The translations under genes and the position numbers were made by a program. The notes beneath the pieces were generated by a model, which was given only the letters and a program-made list of their open reading frames with translations, ran no database searches and had not been told where the DNA came from. A stretch of 64,000 bases of DNA from Pseudomonas sp. ANT_J12 (GTDB lineage: Bacteria > Pseudomonadota > Gammaproteobacteria > Pseudomonadales > Pseudomonadaceae). Positions 27,200 through 37,196 of the stretch are shown one piece after another; within the stretch, counting starts at the first letter, position 1; the number at the start of each line of letters is the position of its first letter. The stretch covers positions 930,001-994,000 of the forward strand of contig NZ_VOBN01000001.1 in the NCBI RefSeq assembly GCF_008370045.1. The letters run 5' to 3'.

Positions 27200-27961
27200 A
27201 TGCCCGCCCCTGTTCTGTCCGGCCCGCAATACCTGCGCGAAGGCCTCAAGCTGGTCTTGAGCCCGGGCCTGCGTTTGTTCGTCTTGTTGCCGCTGGCAAT
27301 CAACCTGGTGCTGTTCGTCGGATTGATTTACCTGGCCGGCCATCAATTCAGCTTATGGGTCGACACCCTGATGCCGTCCCTGCCCGACTGGCTGAGTTTC
27401 CTCAGCTACGTCCTCTGGCCGATTTTCGTGGTGCTGGTGGGATTCATGGTGTTCTTCACCTTCACCATGCTCGCCAACGTCATCGCCGCACCGTTCAACG
27501 GCTTCCTCGCGGAAAAAGTCGAAGTGGTGGTGCGCGGCACCGACGACTTCCCGACCTTCAGTTGGGGCGAGCTGATCGAAATGATCCCCCGCACCCTGGC
27601 CCGGGAAATGCGCAAACTCGGCTACTTCCTGCCCCGGGCGCTGGGCCTGTTCATTCTCTCGTTCATCCCGGTGGTCAACATCATCGCCGCGCCGTTGTGG
27701 CTGCTGTTCGGCGTATGGATGATGGCGATCCAGTACATCGACTACCCGGCGGACAACCACAAACTTGGCTGGAACGAAATGCTCGCCTGGCTGCGCGAAA
27801 AGCGCTGGCAGAGCATGAGCTTTGGCGGGATCGTGTACCTGGCGCTGCTGATTCCCGTGGTCAACATCCTGATGATGCCGGCCGCCGTGGCCGGGGCGAC
27901 GTTGTTCTGGGTGCGTGAACGTGGGGCGGAAAATCTGGTGCCCCAGCGCGCGGCGTCATAA
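27200..27961 (+). CDS. cysZ: Sulfate transporter CysZ
   Basis: A 253-residue inner-membrane protein of the CysZ/EI24 family ([20 protein letters not shown] at the N-terminus; [50 protein letters not shown]). CysZ carries sulfate into the cytoplasm for assimilation, the pathway that cysD and cysNC at 35271-38586 continue. GGAG lies before the ATG. GC-rich coding with normal codon use. Confidence 0.92.
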   Translation: MPAPVLSGPQYLREGLKLVLSPGLRLFVLLPLAINLVLFVGLIYLAGHQFSLWVDTLMPSLPDWLSFLSYVLWPIFVVLVGFMVFFTFTMLANVIAAPFNGFLAEKVEVVVRGTDDFPTFSWGELIEMIPRTLAREMRKLGYFLPRALGLFILSFIPVVNIIAAPLWLLFGVWMMAIQYIDYPADNHKLGWNEMLAWLREKRWQSMSFGGIVYLALLIPVVNILMMPAAVAGATLFWVRERGAENLVPQRAAS

Positions 27962-27990
27962 ATCCATCATCGCACTGACACAATGACGAC

Positions 27991-29190
27991 ATGGCCTCAG
28001 CCGACACTGAGGTCATGACGACAGCTCTGCATATCACCCTGATCACCGAAACCTTCCCCCCGGAAATCAATGGCGTGGCCCATACCCTTGGCCGCTTGTG
28101 CGACGGTTTGCGCGCGCGCGGGCATCAGGTCGAGCTGGTTCGACCGCGTCAGGGCTGTGATCGGCAGTTGGGCAGTGACGATGCACTGCTGCTGTGTCGC
28201 GGCTGGCCGCTGCCGGGTTATCCGGGGTTGCAGTGGGGCCAGTCGTCGATGCACAAGTTGCTGCGGCGCTGGAAACGCCATCGCCCCGACGTGTTGTACA
28301 TCGCCACTGAAGGGCCGTTGGGTCTGTCGGCCTTGCGTGCGGCGCGGCGCCTGGGGATTTCGGTGGTCAGCGGCTTTCACACCAACTTCCAACAGTACTC
28401 GAGCCAGTATGGGTTCGGCCTGCTGACGCGCCTGTTGACCCACTACCTGCGCTGGTTTCACAACCGCTCGACACTGACATTGGTGCCCAGCATCAGCCAG
28501 CGACTGGAGCTGGAACGCCGGCAGTTCGAACGCCTGGCCCTGTTGTCCCGGGGGGTCGATAGCCAACTGTTTCACCCCACCAAACGTCTCGACGCGCTGC
28601 GTGAACAATGGGGCCTGGCGGACGATGACATTGCCGTGGTCCACGTCGGACGCCTGGCCCCGGAGAAGAACCTGGGCTTGCTCAAGCGCAGCTTCGAGGC
28701 ATTGAAAAGCACCTATCCACAGCGAAACCTGAAGTTGATCGTGGTCGGCGACGGTCCGTTGCGAATGGCGCTGGAGAAGGATTTGCCCGAGGCGATCTTC
28801 TGCGGCACACAACGCGGCGAAGCCCTGGCCAGCCACTATGCGTCGGGGGATGTATTTCTGTTTCCAAGCCTGACCGAGACCTTCGGCAATGTGGTGCTGG
28901 AGGCGCTGGCTTCGGGGCTGGGCGTGGTGGCCTACGATATGGCGGCAGCGGGTCAGCACATTCGCCACGGCTACAACGGCGTACTGGCGATGCCGGGCGA
29001 TGAGGAAGCGTTCTGCGAGGCGGCGCGCTGGTTGCTGGAAGAGCGGGAAACACTGCGTTGCGTGCGGCTGAATGCACGCCAGCATGCGAGTCGCCAGGGG
29101 TGGGCGGCGATTATCGAGCAGTTTGAGGGGCAGTTGCGCGGGGCTTGTGTGCAGGGGCAATCGCTGCCGAATGGCGCGTTGTTGCCTTAA
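27991..29190 (+). CDS. GT4-family glycosyltransferase
   Basis: A 399-residue GT-B glycosyltransferase. The acceptor domain starts HITLITETFPPEINGVAHTL. The donor domain has VHVGRLAPEKNLGLLKRSFE and the E-x7-E motif in FPSLTETFGNVVLEALASG. The family includes enzymes that add mannose or glucose to lipids such as diacylglycerol; the acceptor here is not known. An ATG at 28015, eight codons in, is an alternative start, and neither has a good ribosome-binding site. It stands alone between cysZ and a REP pair. Confidence 0.86.
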   Translation: MASADTEVMTTALHITLITETFPPEINGVAHTLGRLCDGLRARGHQVELVRPRQGCDRQLGSDDALLLCRGWPLPGYPGLQWGQSSMHKLLRRWKRHRPDVLYIATEGPLGLSALRAARRLGISVVSGFHTNFQQYSSQYGFGLLTRLLTHYLRWFHNRSTLTLVPSISQRLELERRQFERLALLSRGVDSQLFHPTKRLDALREQWGLADDDIAVVHVGRLAPEKNLGLLKRSFEALKSTYPQRNLKLIVVGDGPLRMALEKDLPEAIFCGTQRGEALASHYASGDVFLFPSLTETFGNVVLEALASGLGVVAYDMAAAGQHIRHGYNGVLAMPGDEEAFCEAARWLLEERETLRCVRLNARQHASRQGWAAIIEQFEGQLRGACVQGQSLPNGALLP

Positions 29191-29263
29191 AAGCTTCGCG
29201 GGCAAGCCTCGCTCCTACAGAGGACGGTGATTCCCTTGTAGGAGCGAGGCTTGCCCGCGAAGA
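29191..29263. repeat. Outward-facing REP pair
   Basis: GCTTCGCGGGCAAGCCTCGC at the left and GTAGGAGCGAGGCTTGCCCG at the right. The order of the two half-sites is reversed relative to most pairs in this window. It begins right after the glycosyltransferase stop. Confidence 0.85.
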
Positions 29264-29281
29264 GGCCTTCCCAGGCGCCGC

Positions 29282-30385
29282 TTAAACCAGCGTCATCAAC
29301 GCCTCACGGCTGAACGGCAGGATGTCTTCCTCACGCCCCTCGCGCACTTTCTGCGCCCAATCCGGGTCCACCAGCAGCGCACGACCTACAGCCACCAGAT
29401 CGAACTCTTCGTTATTCAACCGCTCCAGCAATTTCTCCAGGCTGGCCGGCTGCGCGATCTTGTCGGTGTTGACCATGAACTGCAGAAACTCGCCATCCAG
29501 ACCAACGCTGCCCACGGTGATGGTCGGCTTGCCAGTGAGCTTGCGGGTCCAGCCGGCCAGGTTCAGCTCGGAACCGTCGAATTCCGGCTCCCAGAAACGC
29601 CGCGTCGAGCAGTGGAAAATGTCCACGCCTGCGTCGGACAACGGCTTGAGGAATTCACCCAGGGCTTGCGGAGTTTGCACCAGGCGCGCGGTGTAATCCT
29701 GCTGCTTCCACTGGGAGAAACGGAAGATGATCGGGAAACCTTCGCCCACGGCCGCACGCACGGCCTGGATCAATTCGATGGCGAAACGCGAACGGTTGGC
29801 CAGGCTTCCGCCGTATTCGTCGGTGCGCTGGTTGGTGCCTTCCCAGAAGAACTGGTCCACCAGATAGCCGTGGGCGCCGTGGATTTCCACGCCGTCCATG
29901 CCGATGCTCTGGGCATCTTTGGCCGACTGTGCGAATGCGGCGATGACGTCCTGGATATCCTGTTTAGTCATGCCGTGAACCACGACCTGACCGTCCTTCA
30001 GTTTCTCCGACGGGCCGTAACCCGGCACGCTGGCGTCCGGCTCGGTGCCGATGCGGCGCACACTGCCCACGTGCCACAACTGCGGAACGATCTTGCCGCC
30101 TTCGGCGTGCACCGCGTCGACGACTTTCTTCCAGCCAGCCAGGGCAGCTTCACCGTAGAAATGCGGCACGTTCGGGTAGCCGTTGGAGGCCTTGTGGCCG
30201 ACGGTGGTGCCTTCGGTGATGATCAGGCCCACGCCGGCAGCAGCGCGGCGGCGGTAGTACTCGATCACTTTGGTATTGGGTACGCCGCCCGGGGAGAAGG
30301 AGCGGGTCATCGGCGCCATGACGACGCGGGTCGGCAGTTCGAGGGTGCCGAGGTGGAACGGTTTGAACAGGGCTTTAACGGGCAT
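29282..30385 (-). CDS. Old-yellow-enzyme family NADH:flavin oxidoreductase
   Basis: A 367-residue FMN enzyme of the OYE family. Landmarks are FKPFHLGTLELPTRVVMAPM, the IVPQLWHVGS strand, the active-site MDGVEIHGAHGYLVDQFFWE and NQRTDEYGGSLANRSRFAIE, and a C-terminal DLVAVGRALLVDPDWAQK. Such enzymes reduce activated alkenes, nitroesters or other electrophiles. The ATG at 30385 is preceded by TGGAG, so the four extra N-terminal codons of the longer frame are dropped. It is monocistronic, between REP elements. A CATATTATAC sequence upstream near 30420-30430 could hold its -10 box. Confidence 0.87.
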   Translation of the reverse strand: MPVKALFKPFHLGTLELPTRVVMAPMTRSFSPGGVPNTKVIEYYRRRAAAGVGLIITEGTTVGHKASNGYPNVPHFYGEAALAGWKKVVDAVHAEGGKIVPQLWHVGSVRRIGTEPDASVPGYGPSEKLKDGQVVVHGMTKQDIQDVIAAFAQSAKDAQSIGMDGVEIHGAHGYLVDQFFWEGTNQRTDEYGGSLANRSRFAIELIQAVRAAVGEGFPIIFRFSQWKQQDYTARLVQTPQALGEFLKPLSDAGVDIFHCSTRRFWEPEFDGSELNLAGWTRKLTGKPTITVGSVGLDGEFLQFMVNTDKIAQPASLEKLLERLNNEEFDLVAVGRALLVDPDWAQKVREGREEDILPFSREALMTLV

Positions 30386-30492
30386 GGGACGCTCCACGGG
30401 GAAATGACTTTATGACGGGTATAATATGGAGAGTCGCAAGCCTTGAACAGCACTATTGATTGCGGTGATTAAGGTCTAAAAGGTAGGAAACA

Positions 30493-30588
30493 TTGTAGGA
30501 GCATGGCTTGCCCGCGATGGCGGTGTGTCCGCCGACAACTAAGTCGACTGACATGACGCCTTCGCGAGCAAGCTTTGCTCCTACAGGT
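30493..30588. repeat. Inverted REP pair
   Basis: TTGTAGGAGCATGGCTTGCC faces GCAAGCTTTGCTCCTACAGG, with GTCGACTGACATGACGCC inside, a segment shared in part with 40901-40993. Confidence 0.87.
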
Positions 30589-30600
30589 ACAGGGAGATAT

Positions 30601-31083
30601 TCAGCTCAGCGCTTTTTCGATGGCGTGGATCACCGTCGGATCATCCGGCGCTGTCCGCGGCGAAAACCGCGCCAGGACGCGCCCGTCTTTGCCCAGCAGG
30701 AATTTCTCGAAATTCCAGGTGATATCACCCGGAAACTCCGCGCCCTCGCCCGCCAGCAAACGGTACAGCTGATGACGATCGTGACCGTTGACTTCCAGCT
30801 TGCTGGACAACGGAAAGGTCACGCCATAGTTGAGGCTGCAGAACTCCTGGATCTCTTGCTCGGTGCCCGGTTCCTGGCCAGCAAACTGGTTGCACGGCAA
30901 GCCCAGCACGCTGAAGCCCTTTCCCTTGAATTGCTGATAGAGGTTTTCCAGCGCCGCGTACTGTGGGGTCAATCCACATTTGGAGGCCACGTTGACCACC
31001 AGCACGACTTGCCCCTTGAAGGGCGCCAGAGGGAGCTCCTGACCATCCAGGGCTGTCAATTTAAGGTCGTGGAAAGCACTCAT
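30601..31083 (-). CDS. Glutathione peroxidase (BtuE-like)
   Basis: A 160-residue thiol peroxidase. The peroxidatic Cys36 lies in NVASKCGLTPQY, where animal enzymes carry selenocysteine. LGLPCNQFAGQEPGT holds the second Cys and the Gln, and WNFEKFLLGKDG supplies Trp. Cysteine types of this family usually use thioredoxin rather than glutathione. GGAG lies seven bases before the ATG at 31083; the listed upstream Met is not used. Confidence 0.92.
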   Translation of the reverse strand: MSAFHDLKLTALDGQELPLAPFKGQVVLVVNVASKCGLTPQYAALENLYQQFKGKGFSVLGLPCNQFAGQEPGTEQEIQEFCSLNYGVTFPLSSKLEVNGHDRHQLYRLLAGEGAEFPGDITWNFEKFLLGKDGRVLARFSPRTAPDDPTVIHAIEKALS

Positions 31084-31154
31084 GACGAACTCCAAATTCC
31101 CGTGTTCTTCTCGAAACAGCCACCTGGCGGCGCCGCCTGGGACAGCCGCGGACT

Positions 31155-31177
31155 AAAAAGGCGCCCTCGGGCGCCTC
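31155..31177 (-). terminator. Intrinsic terminator of slyD
   Basis: On the minus strand GGCGCC, a CGAG loop and GGCGCC are followed by five T, 30 bp after the slyD stop. Confidence 0.85.
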
Positions 31178-31206
31178 TCCAGTTCTCGAAAGCTTAGCGC
31201 AGAAAA

Positions 31207-31692
31207 TCAGTGGTGATGGCCACCTTCGCCATGGACGTGACCATGAGCGATTTCTTCCTGGCTGGCATCACGGATGTCGATGATCTTGACCTGGAAATTC
31301 AGGCGCTGACCAGCCAACGGGTGGTTGCCGTCGACGGTGACATCGTCGCCGTCCAGGTCACGGATGGTGACAATTTGCATCTGGCCGTCCGGCGCGGAAG
31401 CGTGGAACTGCATGCCCACTTCCAGTTCATCGACGCCTTCGAACATGCTGCGGCTCAGGGTGCTGACCAGTTCGGCAGCGTATTCGCCGTAGGCGTCTTC
31501 AGGTTCAACGGCAACGGTCAGTTCATCACCGACGGTTTTGCCTTCCAGGGCTTTTTCCAGGCCCGGGATAATGTTACCTGCGCCTTGCAGGTAAACCAGC
31601 GGCGCGCCGCCGGCGGAGCTGTCGATGACCTCACCAGCGTCGTTGGTCAGGGTATAGTCGATGGAGACAGCCTTATTGGCGGCGATCAGCAT
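31207..31692 (-). CDS. slyD: FKBP-type peptidyl-prolyl isomerase SlyD
   Basis: A 161-residue SlyD-type isomerase and chaperone. It has the FKBP strand VSIDYTLTNDAGEVIDSS, the insert-in-flap region from about residue 70, and a histidine-rich tail (HGHVHGEGGHHH) for metal binding as in E. coli SlyD. It speeds proline isomerisation in the cytoplasm and can deliver nickel. The start is the ATG at 31692; the open frame to 31803 is antisense to the small gene that starts at 31784. Confidence 0.92.
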   Translation of the reverse strand: MLIAANKAVSIDYTLTNDAGEVIDSSAGGAPLVYLQGAGNIIPGLEKALEGKTVGDELTVAVEPEDAYGEYAAELVSTLSRSMFEGVDELEVGMQFHASAPDGQMQIVTIRDLDGDDVTVDGNHPLAGQRLNFQVKIIDIRDASQEEIAHGHVHGEGGHHH

Positions 31693-31783
31693 GGGGCGAG
31701 ACCTTTTGCAGAAGAATATAGAAAGAGCGAGTTTAGCGAAGCAATCGCCCGAAAGCGAACACAACCCGGACGGACGGATTGCC

Positions 31784-31999
31784 ATGAAACCCTCAACGGT
31801 CACAGGCTTCCATCAGGACGAGGACGGCCATTGGGTCGCCGAGCTTTCCTGTGGCCACACCCAACACCTGCGCCATCAGCCGCCATGGCAATCCCGGGCC
31901 TGGGTCGTGGACCCTGCGCAACGTATTGAAAAAATAGGCCAGCCCTTTGATTGCGGTTGGTGCGCACAAGGCTCGGTTAGCGATAACCTTGGCGACTGA
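31784..31999 (+). CDS. DUF3565 family small protein
   Basis: A 71-residue protein with GFHQDEDGHWVAELSCGHTQHLRH and FDCGWC, a Cys/His pattern that could bind a metal ion (the first motif is split here for length: GFHQDEDGHWVAELSCGHTQ). It matches the small DUF3565 family of Pseudomonas. Function is unknown. The ATG at 31784 fits the family; the longer frame covers the divergent slyD start. It lies between slyD and pta. Confidence 0.82.
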   Translation: MKPSTVTGFHQDEDGHWVAELSCGHTQHLRHQPPWQSRAWVVDPAQRIEKIGQPFDCGWCAQGSVSDNLGD

Positions 32000-32059
32000 A
32001 TTTCGGTAGATCGTCAGTTATAGATGATCACCACTGCCATGCACCTCCAGAGAATCCGC

Positions 32060-34159
32060 ATGCAAACTTTTTTTATCGCACCCACCGATTTTGGTGTGGG
32101 TCTGACCTCCATCAGCCTCGGGCTGGTGCGCACCCTTGAGCGAGCCGGCCTCAAAGTCGGCTTTTTCAAACCGATTGCCCAGCCGCATCCGGGCGACACC
32201 GGCCCAGAGCGTTCCACCGAACTGGTGGCGCGCACCCACGGCCTCAAGCCGCCGCAACCCCTGGGCCTGGCCCACGTGGAGCGCATGCTCGGCGACGGTC
32301 AGCTGGATGAATTGCTCGAAGAAATCATCACCCTGTATCAGCAAGCGGCTATCGGCAAAGACGTGCTGGTCGTCGAAGGCATGGTCCCGACCCGCAGCGC
32401 CAGTTATGCCGCGCGGGTCAATTTGCACTTGGCCAAAAGCCTGGATGCCGACGTGATCCTAGTGTCGGCGCCGGAGAGCGAAGCCCTGACCGAACTGTCC
32501 GGCCGGGTGGAATTGCAGGCGCAATTGTTCGGCGGGCCGAAAGACCCGAAAGTGCTCGGCGTGATCCTCAACAAGGTCAAGACTGACGAAAGCATGGAGG
32601 CCTTCGCCTCGCGCCTGAAGGAACATTCGCCGCTGCTGCGTACGGGCGATTTCCGCCTGCTCGGCTGCATTCCGTTCCAACCGGAACTCAACGCCCCGCG
32701 CACCCGCGACGTGGCGGACCTGATGGGCGCGCAGATTCTCAACGCCGGTGATTACGAAACCCGGCGCATGACCAAAATCATCATCTGCGCCCGCACCATG
32801 CGCAACACCGTGGAGCTGCTCAAGCCCGGCGTGCTGGTCGTAACGCCAGGCGATCGCGACGACATCATCCTCGCCGTCAGCCTCGCCGCCATGAACGGCG
32901 TGCCCCTGGCCGGCCTGTTGCTGACCAGCGACACCCTGCCCGACCCACGGATCATGGACCTGTGCCGTGGCGCCTTGCAGGCCGGCCTGCCGGTGTTGTC
33001 GGTGAGCACCGGTTCCTACGAAACCGCCAACCAGTTGAACGGCCTGAACAAGGAAATCCCGATCGACGACCGCGAGCGTGCGGAGATCATCACGGACTTC
33101 GTCGCCAGCCACCTCGACGCCAAATGGCTGCACCAGCGTTGCGGTACGCCACGGGAAATGCGCCTGTCGCCGGCGGTGTTCCGCTATCAACTGATCCAGC
33201 GCGCCCAGGCCGCCAACAAGCGCATCGTCCTGCCCGAAGGCAGCGAGCCACTGACCGTGCAAGCCGCCGCGATTTGCCAGGCCCGGGGCATCGCCCGTTG
33301 CGTGTTGCTGGCCAAACCGGCGGACGTCGAAGCCGTGGCTCGCGCCCAAGGTATCGAGTTGCCTCCTGGTTTGGAGATTCTTGATCCGGATTTGATTCGC
33401 GGTAATTACATCGAACCGATGGTCGCCCTGCGCAAAAGCAAAAGCCTCAACGCGCCGATGGCCGAGCAGCAACTGGAAGACACCGTGGTGATCGGCACCA
33501 TGATGCTGGCGCTGGATGAAGTCGATGGACTGGTGTCCGGGGTCATTCACTCCACCGCCAACACCATCCGCCCGGCCCTGCAGCTGATTAAAACCGCACC
33601 GGGTTGCACCCTGGTGTCCTCGGTGTTCTTCATGCTCTTCCCCGAGGAAGTGCTGGTCTACGGCGACTGCGTGATGAACCCGCACCCGAGCGCCAGCGAA
33701 CTGGCCGAGATCGCCCTGCAAAGCGCCGATTCGGCCGCCGCGTTCGGCATCACGCCGCGAGTGGCGATGATCAGCTACTCCAGCGGTGAATCCGCCAGCG
33801 GCGAAGAAGTCGAGAAGGTCCGCGAAGCCACGTTGCTCGCCCATGAACAACAGAACTCGCTGCTGATCGACGGCCCGTTGCAATACGACGCCGCCGCCAA
33901 CGAAACCGTGGCTCGGCAACTGGCGCCGAACAGCCAGGTGGCGGGTCGCGCCACGGTGTTTGTGTTCCCCGACCTGAACACCGGCAATACCACCCACAAA
34001 GCCGTGCAGCGCAGCGCCGATTGCGTCAGCCTCGGCCCGATGCTGCAAGGCCTGCGCAAACCGGTGAACGACCTGCCGCGCGGTGCGCAAGTCGATGACA
34101 TCGTCTACACCATCGCGCTGACCGCGATTCAAGCTGCCAACCGACCTATGGATCTTTAA
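32060..34159 (+). CDS. pta: Phosphate acetyltransferase Pta
   Basis: A 699-residue three-domain Pta. The N-terminal DRTGG/BioD-like ATPase-fold region starts MQTFFIAPTDFGVGLTSISL. A DRTGG domain is in the middle, and the C-terminal catalytic domain has LPEGSEPLTVQAAAICQARG and VFVFPDLNTGNTTHKAVQRS. It interconverts acetyl-CoA and acetyl phosphate. AckA, its usual partner, is not in the window. The start at 32060 follows AGAGAATCC; the longer frame to 32024 lacks support. The next gene starts at the base after the stop codon. Confidence 0.94.
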   Translation: MQTFFIAPTDFGVGLTSISLGLVRTLERAGLKVGFFKPIAQPHPGDTGPERSTELVARTHGLKPPQPLGLAHVERMLGDGQLDELLEEIITLYQQAAIGKDVLVVEGMVPTRSASYAARVNLHLAKSLDADVILVSAPESEALTELSGRVELQAQLFGGPKDPKVLGVILNKVKTDESMEAFASRLKEHSPLLRTGDFRLLGCIPFQPELNAPRTRDVADLMGAQILNAGDYETRRMTKIIICARTMRNTVELLKPGVLVVTPGDRDDIILAVSLAAMNGVPLAGLLLTSDTLPDPRIMDLCRGALQAGLPVLSVSTGSYETANQLNGLNKEIPIDDRERAEIITDFVASHLDAKWLHQRCGTPREMRLSPAVFRYQLIQRAQAANKRIVLPEGSEPLTVQAAAICQARGIARCVLLAKPADVEAVARAQGIELPPGLEILDPDLIRGNYIEPMVALRKSKSLNAPMAEQQLEDTVVIGTMMLALDEVDGLVSGVIHSTANTIRPALQLIKTAPGCTLVSSVFFMLFPEEVLVYGDCVMNPHPSASELAEIALQSADSAAAFGITPRVAMISYSSGESASGEEVEKVREATLLAHEQQNSLLIDGPLQYDAAANETVARQLAPNSQVAGRATVFVFPDLNTGNTTHKAVQRSADCVSLGPMLQGLRKPVNDLPRGAQVDDIVYTIALTAIQAANRPMDL

Positions 34160-35065
34160 ATGCTGGCTTTCCTTCCTGCCCCCGTACGCGGCGTCATCGC
34201 CTCGTTGCTGTTGGCACTGAACACCATTTTGCTGTGCTCGTTTCTGTTCATCGTGGCGCTGTTCAAAGTGCTGCCCTTCGCCCTGACCCAGCGCTTCACC
34301 CGCTGGCTGATGAGCCACACCCATGAAGCCTGGATCAGCAACAACAAGGCCTGGATGAACCTGGTTTGCCGCACTCGCTGGCACCTCAGCGGCCTTGAAG
34401 GGCTGGACTATCAGCACTCGTACCTGATCACCAGCAACCACCAGAGCTGGGTCGACATCATGGTCCTGCAATACGTGCTCAACCGGCGCATCCAGCCGCT
34501 GAAGTTCTTTCTCAAGCAAGAGCTGATCTGGGTCCCGGTGATTGGCCTGGCCTGGTGGGCGCTCGGTTTTCCGTTCATGAAGCGTTACTCCAAGGCCTAT
34601 CTGGAAAAGCACCCGGAGAAGAAAGGCAAAGACCTGGAAACCACGCGCAAGACCTGTGACAAGTTCCGCAATAACCCGGTGGGGATTTTCAACTTCGTCG
34701 AAGGCACGCGGTTTACCGAGGGTAAGCATGCGCAGCAAAAATCGCCGTTCAAGTACCTGCTCAAGCCCAAGGCGGGCGGCATTGCGTTTGTGCTGGACGC
34801 GATGGGCGAGCAGCTTGAGTCCATCGTCAACGTGACCATTCACTACCCCGCTGGCCGGCCCGGCTACTGGGATCTGCTGTGTGGGAACGTGAAAGACGTG
34901 GTGGTGCATTTTCAGGAGTTGAAGATTCCGCCGCAGTTCATTGGCAAGAATTACGACCAGGACGGCGAGTACCGCTTGCAGTTTCAGGGCTGGATCAATC
35001 AGCTTTGGGAAGACAAGGATGCGTTGCTGGCGCAGATGCATCGTGAGTATCCCGCCAGGTCTTGA
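34160..35065 (+). CDS. PlsC-type acyltransferase (YihG-like)
   Basis: A 301-residue membrane-bound acyltransferase. An N-terminal membrane span (VIASLLLALNTILLCSFLFI) is followed by the HX4D motif in SNHQSWVDIM, the FVEGTR motif and GIAFVLDAMG. It resembles E. coli YihG, a lysophosphatidic acid acyltransferase that influences membrane lipid composition. It starts one base after the pta stop codon, so the two are cotranscribed. Confidence 0.88.
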   Translation: MLAFLPAPVRGVIASLLLALNTILLCSFLFIVALFKVLPFALTQRFTRWLMSHTHEAWISNNKAWMNLVCRTRWHLSGLEGLDYQHSYLITSNHQSWVDIMVLQYVLNRRIQPLKFFLKQELIWVPVIGLAWWALGFPFMKRYSKAYLEKHPEKKGKDLETTRKTCDKFRNNPVGIFNFVEGTRFTEGKHAQQKSPFKYLLKPKAGGIAFVLDAMGEQLESIVNVTIHYPAGRPGYWDLLCGNVKDVVVHFQELKIPPQFIGKNYDQDGEYRLQFQGWINQLWEDKDALLAQMHREYPARS

Positions 35066-35080
35066 GGCGGCTGTACTGGC

Positions 35081-35174
35081 CTCTTCGCGGGCAAGCCTCG
35101 CTCCTACAGGTTAGCGTCGTGTGTTAAACGTGCGGCCACCCGCAATCCGTAGGAGCGAGGCTTGCCCGCGAAGG
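35081..35174. repeat. Outward-facing REP pair
   Basis: CTTCGCGGGCAAGCCTCGC at the left and GTAGGAGCGAGGCTTGCCCG at the right, with about 45 bp between. Same orientation as the pair at 29191-29263. Confidence 0.85.
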
Positions 35175-35189
35175 CGTCCCCACAGCCAC

Positions 35190-35232
35190 AAAAAAAAACC
35201 CGCCGGATGATCACTCATCGGCGGGTTTTTTC
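35190..35232. terminator. Bidirectional terminator between the acyltransferase gene and cysNC
   Basis: An A-run, CCCGCCG, a loop with GATGATCACTCAT, CGGCGGG and a T-run form a strong hairpin serving both convergent genes. A TTGCAGCTTGAAGCTAAAAG sequence follows at 35234, related to the repeat ends at 37639-37657. Confidence 0.88.
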
Positions 35233-35270
35233 TTGCAGCTTGAAGCTAAAAGCTTGTCACTGCTCCCATC

Positions 35271-37169
35271 TTAGATCGCGCCGCGGCTACGCAGCAGATC
35301 CAGCACTTGCTTGACGCTTTCTTCCAGCGACAGCGACTGGGTGTCGACCACGAGGTCGGCGTCCAGCGGCACGTCGTACGGGAAGGAGTCGCCCGGAATG
35401 TTGTCGCCAGCGGCGGCGTACAGCCCTTGCGGATCACGCTCGGCACACACCGTCGGCGAGGCCTGGACGTAAACCGTCAACAGACGCTCCTTGCCGATCA
35501 GGTCCTTGGCTTGCTCGCGACCTTCAGCACTCGGCGCCACGAAGGCCGCCAGGGTCAGCAGGCCCGCCTCGTTGAACTGACGCGCCACATGCGCGGCACG
35601 ACGCCAGTTCTCGGTACGCCCGGCACGATCCTGCGGCAGACCTTTGTTCAGGTCATGACGCAGGTTCTGGCCATCCAGAACGAACACCGCGCGGCCCATG
35701 TCGAACAGCTTGCGTTCAACCGCATAAGCCAGGGTGCTTTTACCCGCGCCGGACAAGCCGCTGAACAACACGGTGGCCGGTTGCTGGCCGAAGCGCTGGG
35801 CGCGTTCTTCAGTCGCCACGTGCGCCAGTTTGCCGTGGTGCGTGCTGCCACCATGGGTCAACGGCTGGGCGATGATCATCCCGGCGGCAACGGTGCCGTT
35901 GGTTAAACGATCGATAACGATGAACGAACCGGTGGTGCGGTTGCTCGCGTAACCGTCCAGGGCGATGGCGGCGTCGAGGCTGACCTTGACCCGGCCGATC
36001 TCGTTCAGGTTCAGCGAACTGGCCGGCCCTTCTTCCAGGGTGTTCACGTCAACGCGGTTGACGATGCTGGTGATCGAACCCGGCACGTAACTGGTAGCGC
36101 GTTTGATGTCGTATTTCTTGCCCGGCAGCATCGGTTCTTCGGCCATCCACACCAGCATGGCGTCGAAGGCGTCGGTCACTTGCGGCAGGTTGTCGGCGTG
36201 TACCAGCAGGTCGCCGCGAGAGATGTCGATCTCGTCTTCCATGGTCAGCGTGACCGCTTGGCCAGGACCGGCGTGTTCCAGCTCACCTTCAAAGGTGACG
36301 ATGGATTTCACACGGCTGCTCTTGCCCGACGGCAGCACCACGACTTCGTCGCCCTTGTGCACGATGCCGCTGGCCAGGGTACCGGCGAAACCACGGAAGT
36401 TCAGGTTCGGACGGTTGACGTACTGCACCGGGAAACGCAGGTCGGTGTAGTTGCGGTCGTTGGCGATCTCGACGGTCTCGAGAATTTCCATCAGCGACTG
36501 GCCGGTGTACCACGGCGAACGCTCGGACTTGTTCACCACGTTGTCGCCCTTCAGGGCAGACATCGGCACGAAGGCCATGGTGGTCGGCTTGAACGCGATG
36601 CCTTCGGCAAACTTCAGGTAATCGGCCTTGATCGACTCGAACACGCTTTCGTCGAAGCCGTTGAGGTCCATCTTGTTGATAGCGACCACGATGTGCTTGA
36701 TGCCGAGCAACGAGGCGATGAAGCTGTGGCGACGGGTCTGGGTCTGCACGCCGTAACGGGCATCGACCAGGATGATCGCCAGGTCACAGGTGGACGCACC
36801 GGTGGCCATGTTGCGAGTGTACTGCTCATGGCCCGGGGTATCGGCGATGATGAATTTGCGCTTGGCGGTGGAGAAATAGCGGTAGGCAACATCAATGGTG
36901 ATGCCCTGCTCACGCTCGGCTTGCAAGCCGTCGACCAGCAACGCCAGGTCGATGTCTTCGCCCGTGGTGCCGACTTTCTTCGAGTCACGGGTGATGGCTT
37001 CCAGATGATCTTCGTAGATCATTTTGGAGTCGTGCAGCAGGCGCCCGATCAGGGTGCTCTTGCCGTCGTCGACGTTGCCACAGGTCAGGAAGCGCAGCAT
37101 TTCCTTGCGTTCGTGCTGGCCCAGGTAGGCGAGGATGTCCTCGCTGATCAAATCGGATTGATGGCTCAT
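35271..37169 (-). CDS. cysNC: Bifunctional sulfate adenylyltransferase subunit 1 / adenylylsulfate kinase CysNC
   Basis: A 632-residue fusion. The N-terminal GTPase ([41 protein letters not shown]) is the CysN subunit, which drives ATP-sulfurylase with GTP. From about residue 460 the C-terminal APS kinase (CysC) has its own P-loop, [10 protein letters not shown], and makes PAPS. It works with CysD, encoded upstream on the same strand. The ATG at 37169 begins [16 protein letters not shown]. In most pseudomonads cysD and cysNC are adjacent; here about 500 bp containing a broken four-helix-bundle gene lie between them. Confidence 0.95.
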   Translation of the reverse strand: MSHQSDLISEDILAYLGQHERKEMLRFLTCGNVDDGKSTLIGRLLHDSKMIYEDHLEAITRDSKKVGTTGEDIDLALLVDGLQAEREQGITIDVAYRYFSTAKRKFIIADTPGHEQYTRNMATGASTCDLAIILVDARYGVQTQTRRHSFIASLLGIKHIVVAINKMDLNGFDESVFESIKADYLKFAEGIAFKPTTMAFVPMSALKGDNVVNKSERSPWYTGQSLMEILETVEIANDRNYTDLRFPVQYVNRPNLNFRGFAGTLASGIVHKGDEVVVLPSGKSSRVKSIVTFEGELEHAGPGQAVTLTMEDEIDISRGDLLVHADNLPQVTDAFDAMLVWMAEEPMLPGKKYDIKRATSYVPGSITSIVNRVDVNTLEEGPASSLNLNEIGRVKVSLDAAIALDGYASNRTTGSFIVIDRLTNGTVAAGMIIAQPLTHGGSTHHGKLAHVATEERAQRFGQQPATVLFSGLSGAGKSTLAYAVERKLFDMGRAVFVLDGQNLRHDLNKGLPQDRAGRTENWRRAAHVARQFNEAGLLTLAAFVAPSAEGREQAKDLIGKERLLTVYVQASPTVCAERDPQGLYAAAGDNIPGDSFPYDVPLDADLVVDTQSLSLEESVKQVLDLLRSRGAI

Positions 37170-37196
37170 TGGGGTTAAGCTCCGAGCTGTAAGCTT

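Noticed and set aside
32459..35041. 860-codon minus-strand open frame opposite pta and the acyltransferase gene
   Set aside because: It is antisense to two clearly recognisable genes, and its translation is low-complexity (Gln, His, Arg, Val rich) with no domain. Such long shadow frames are expected in GC-rich DNA.
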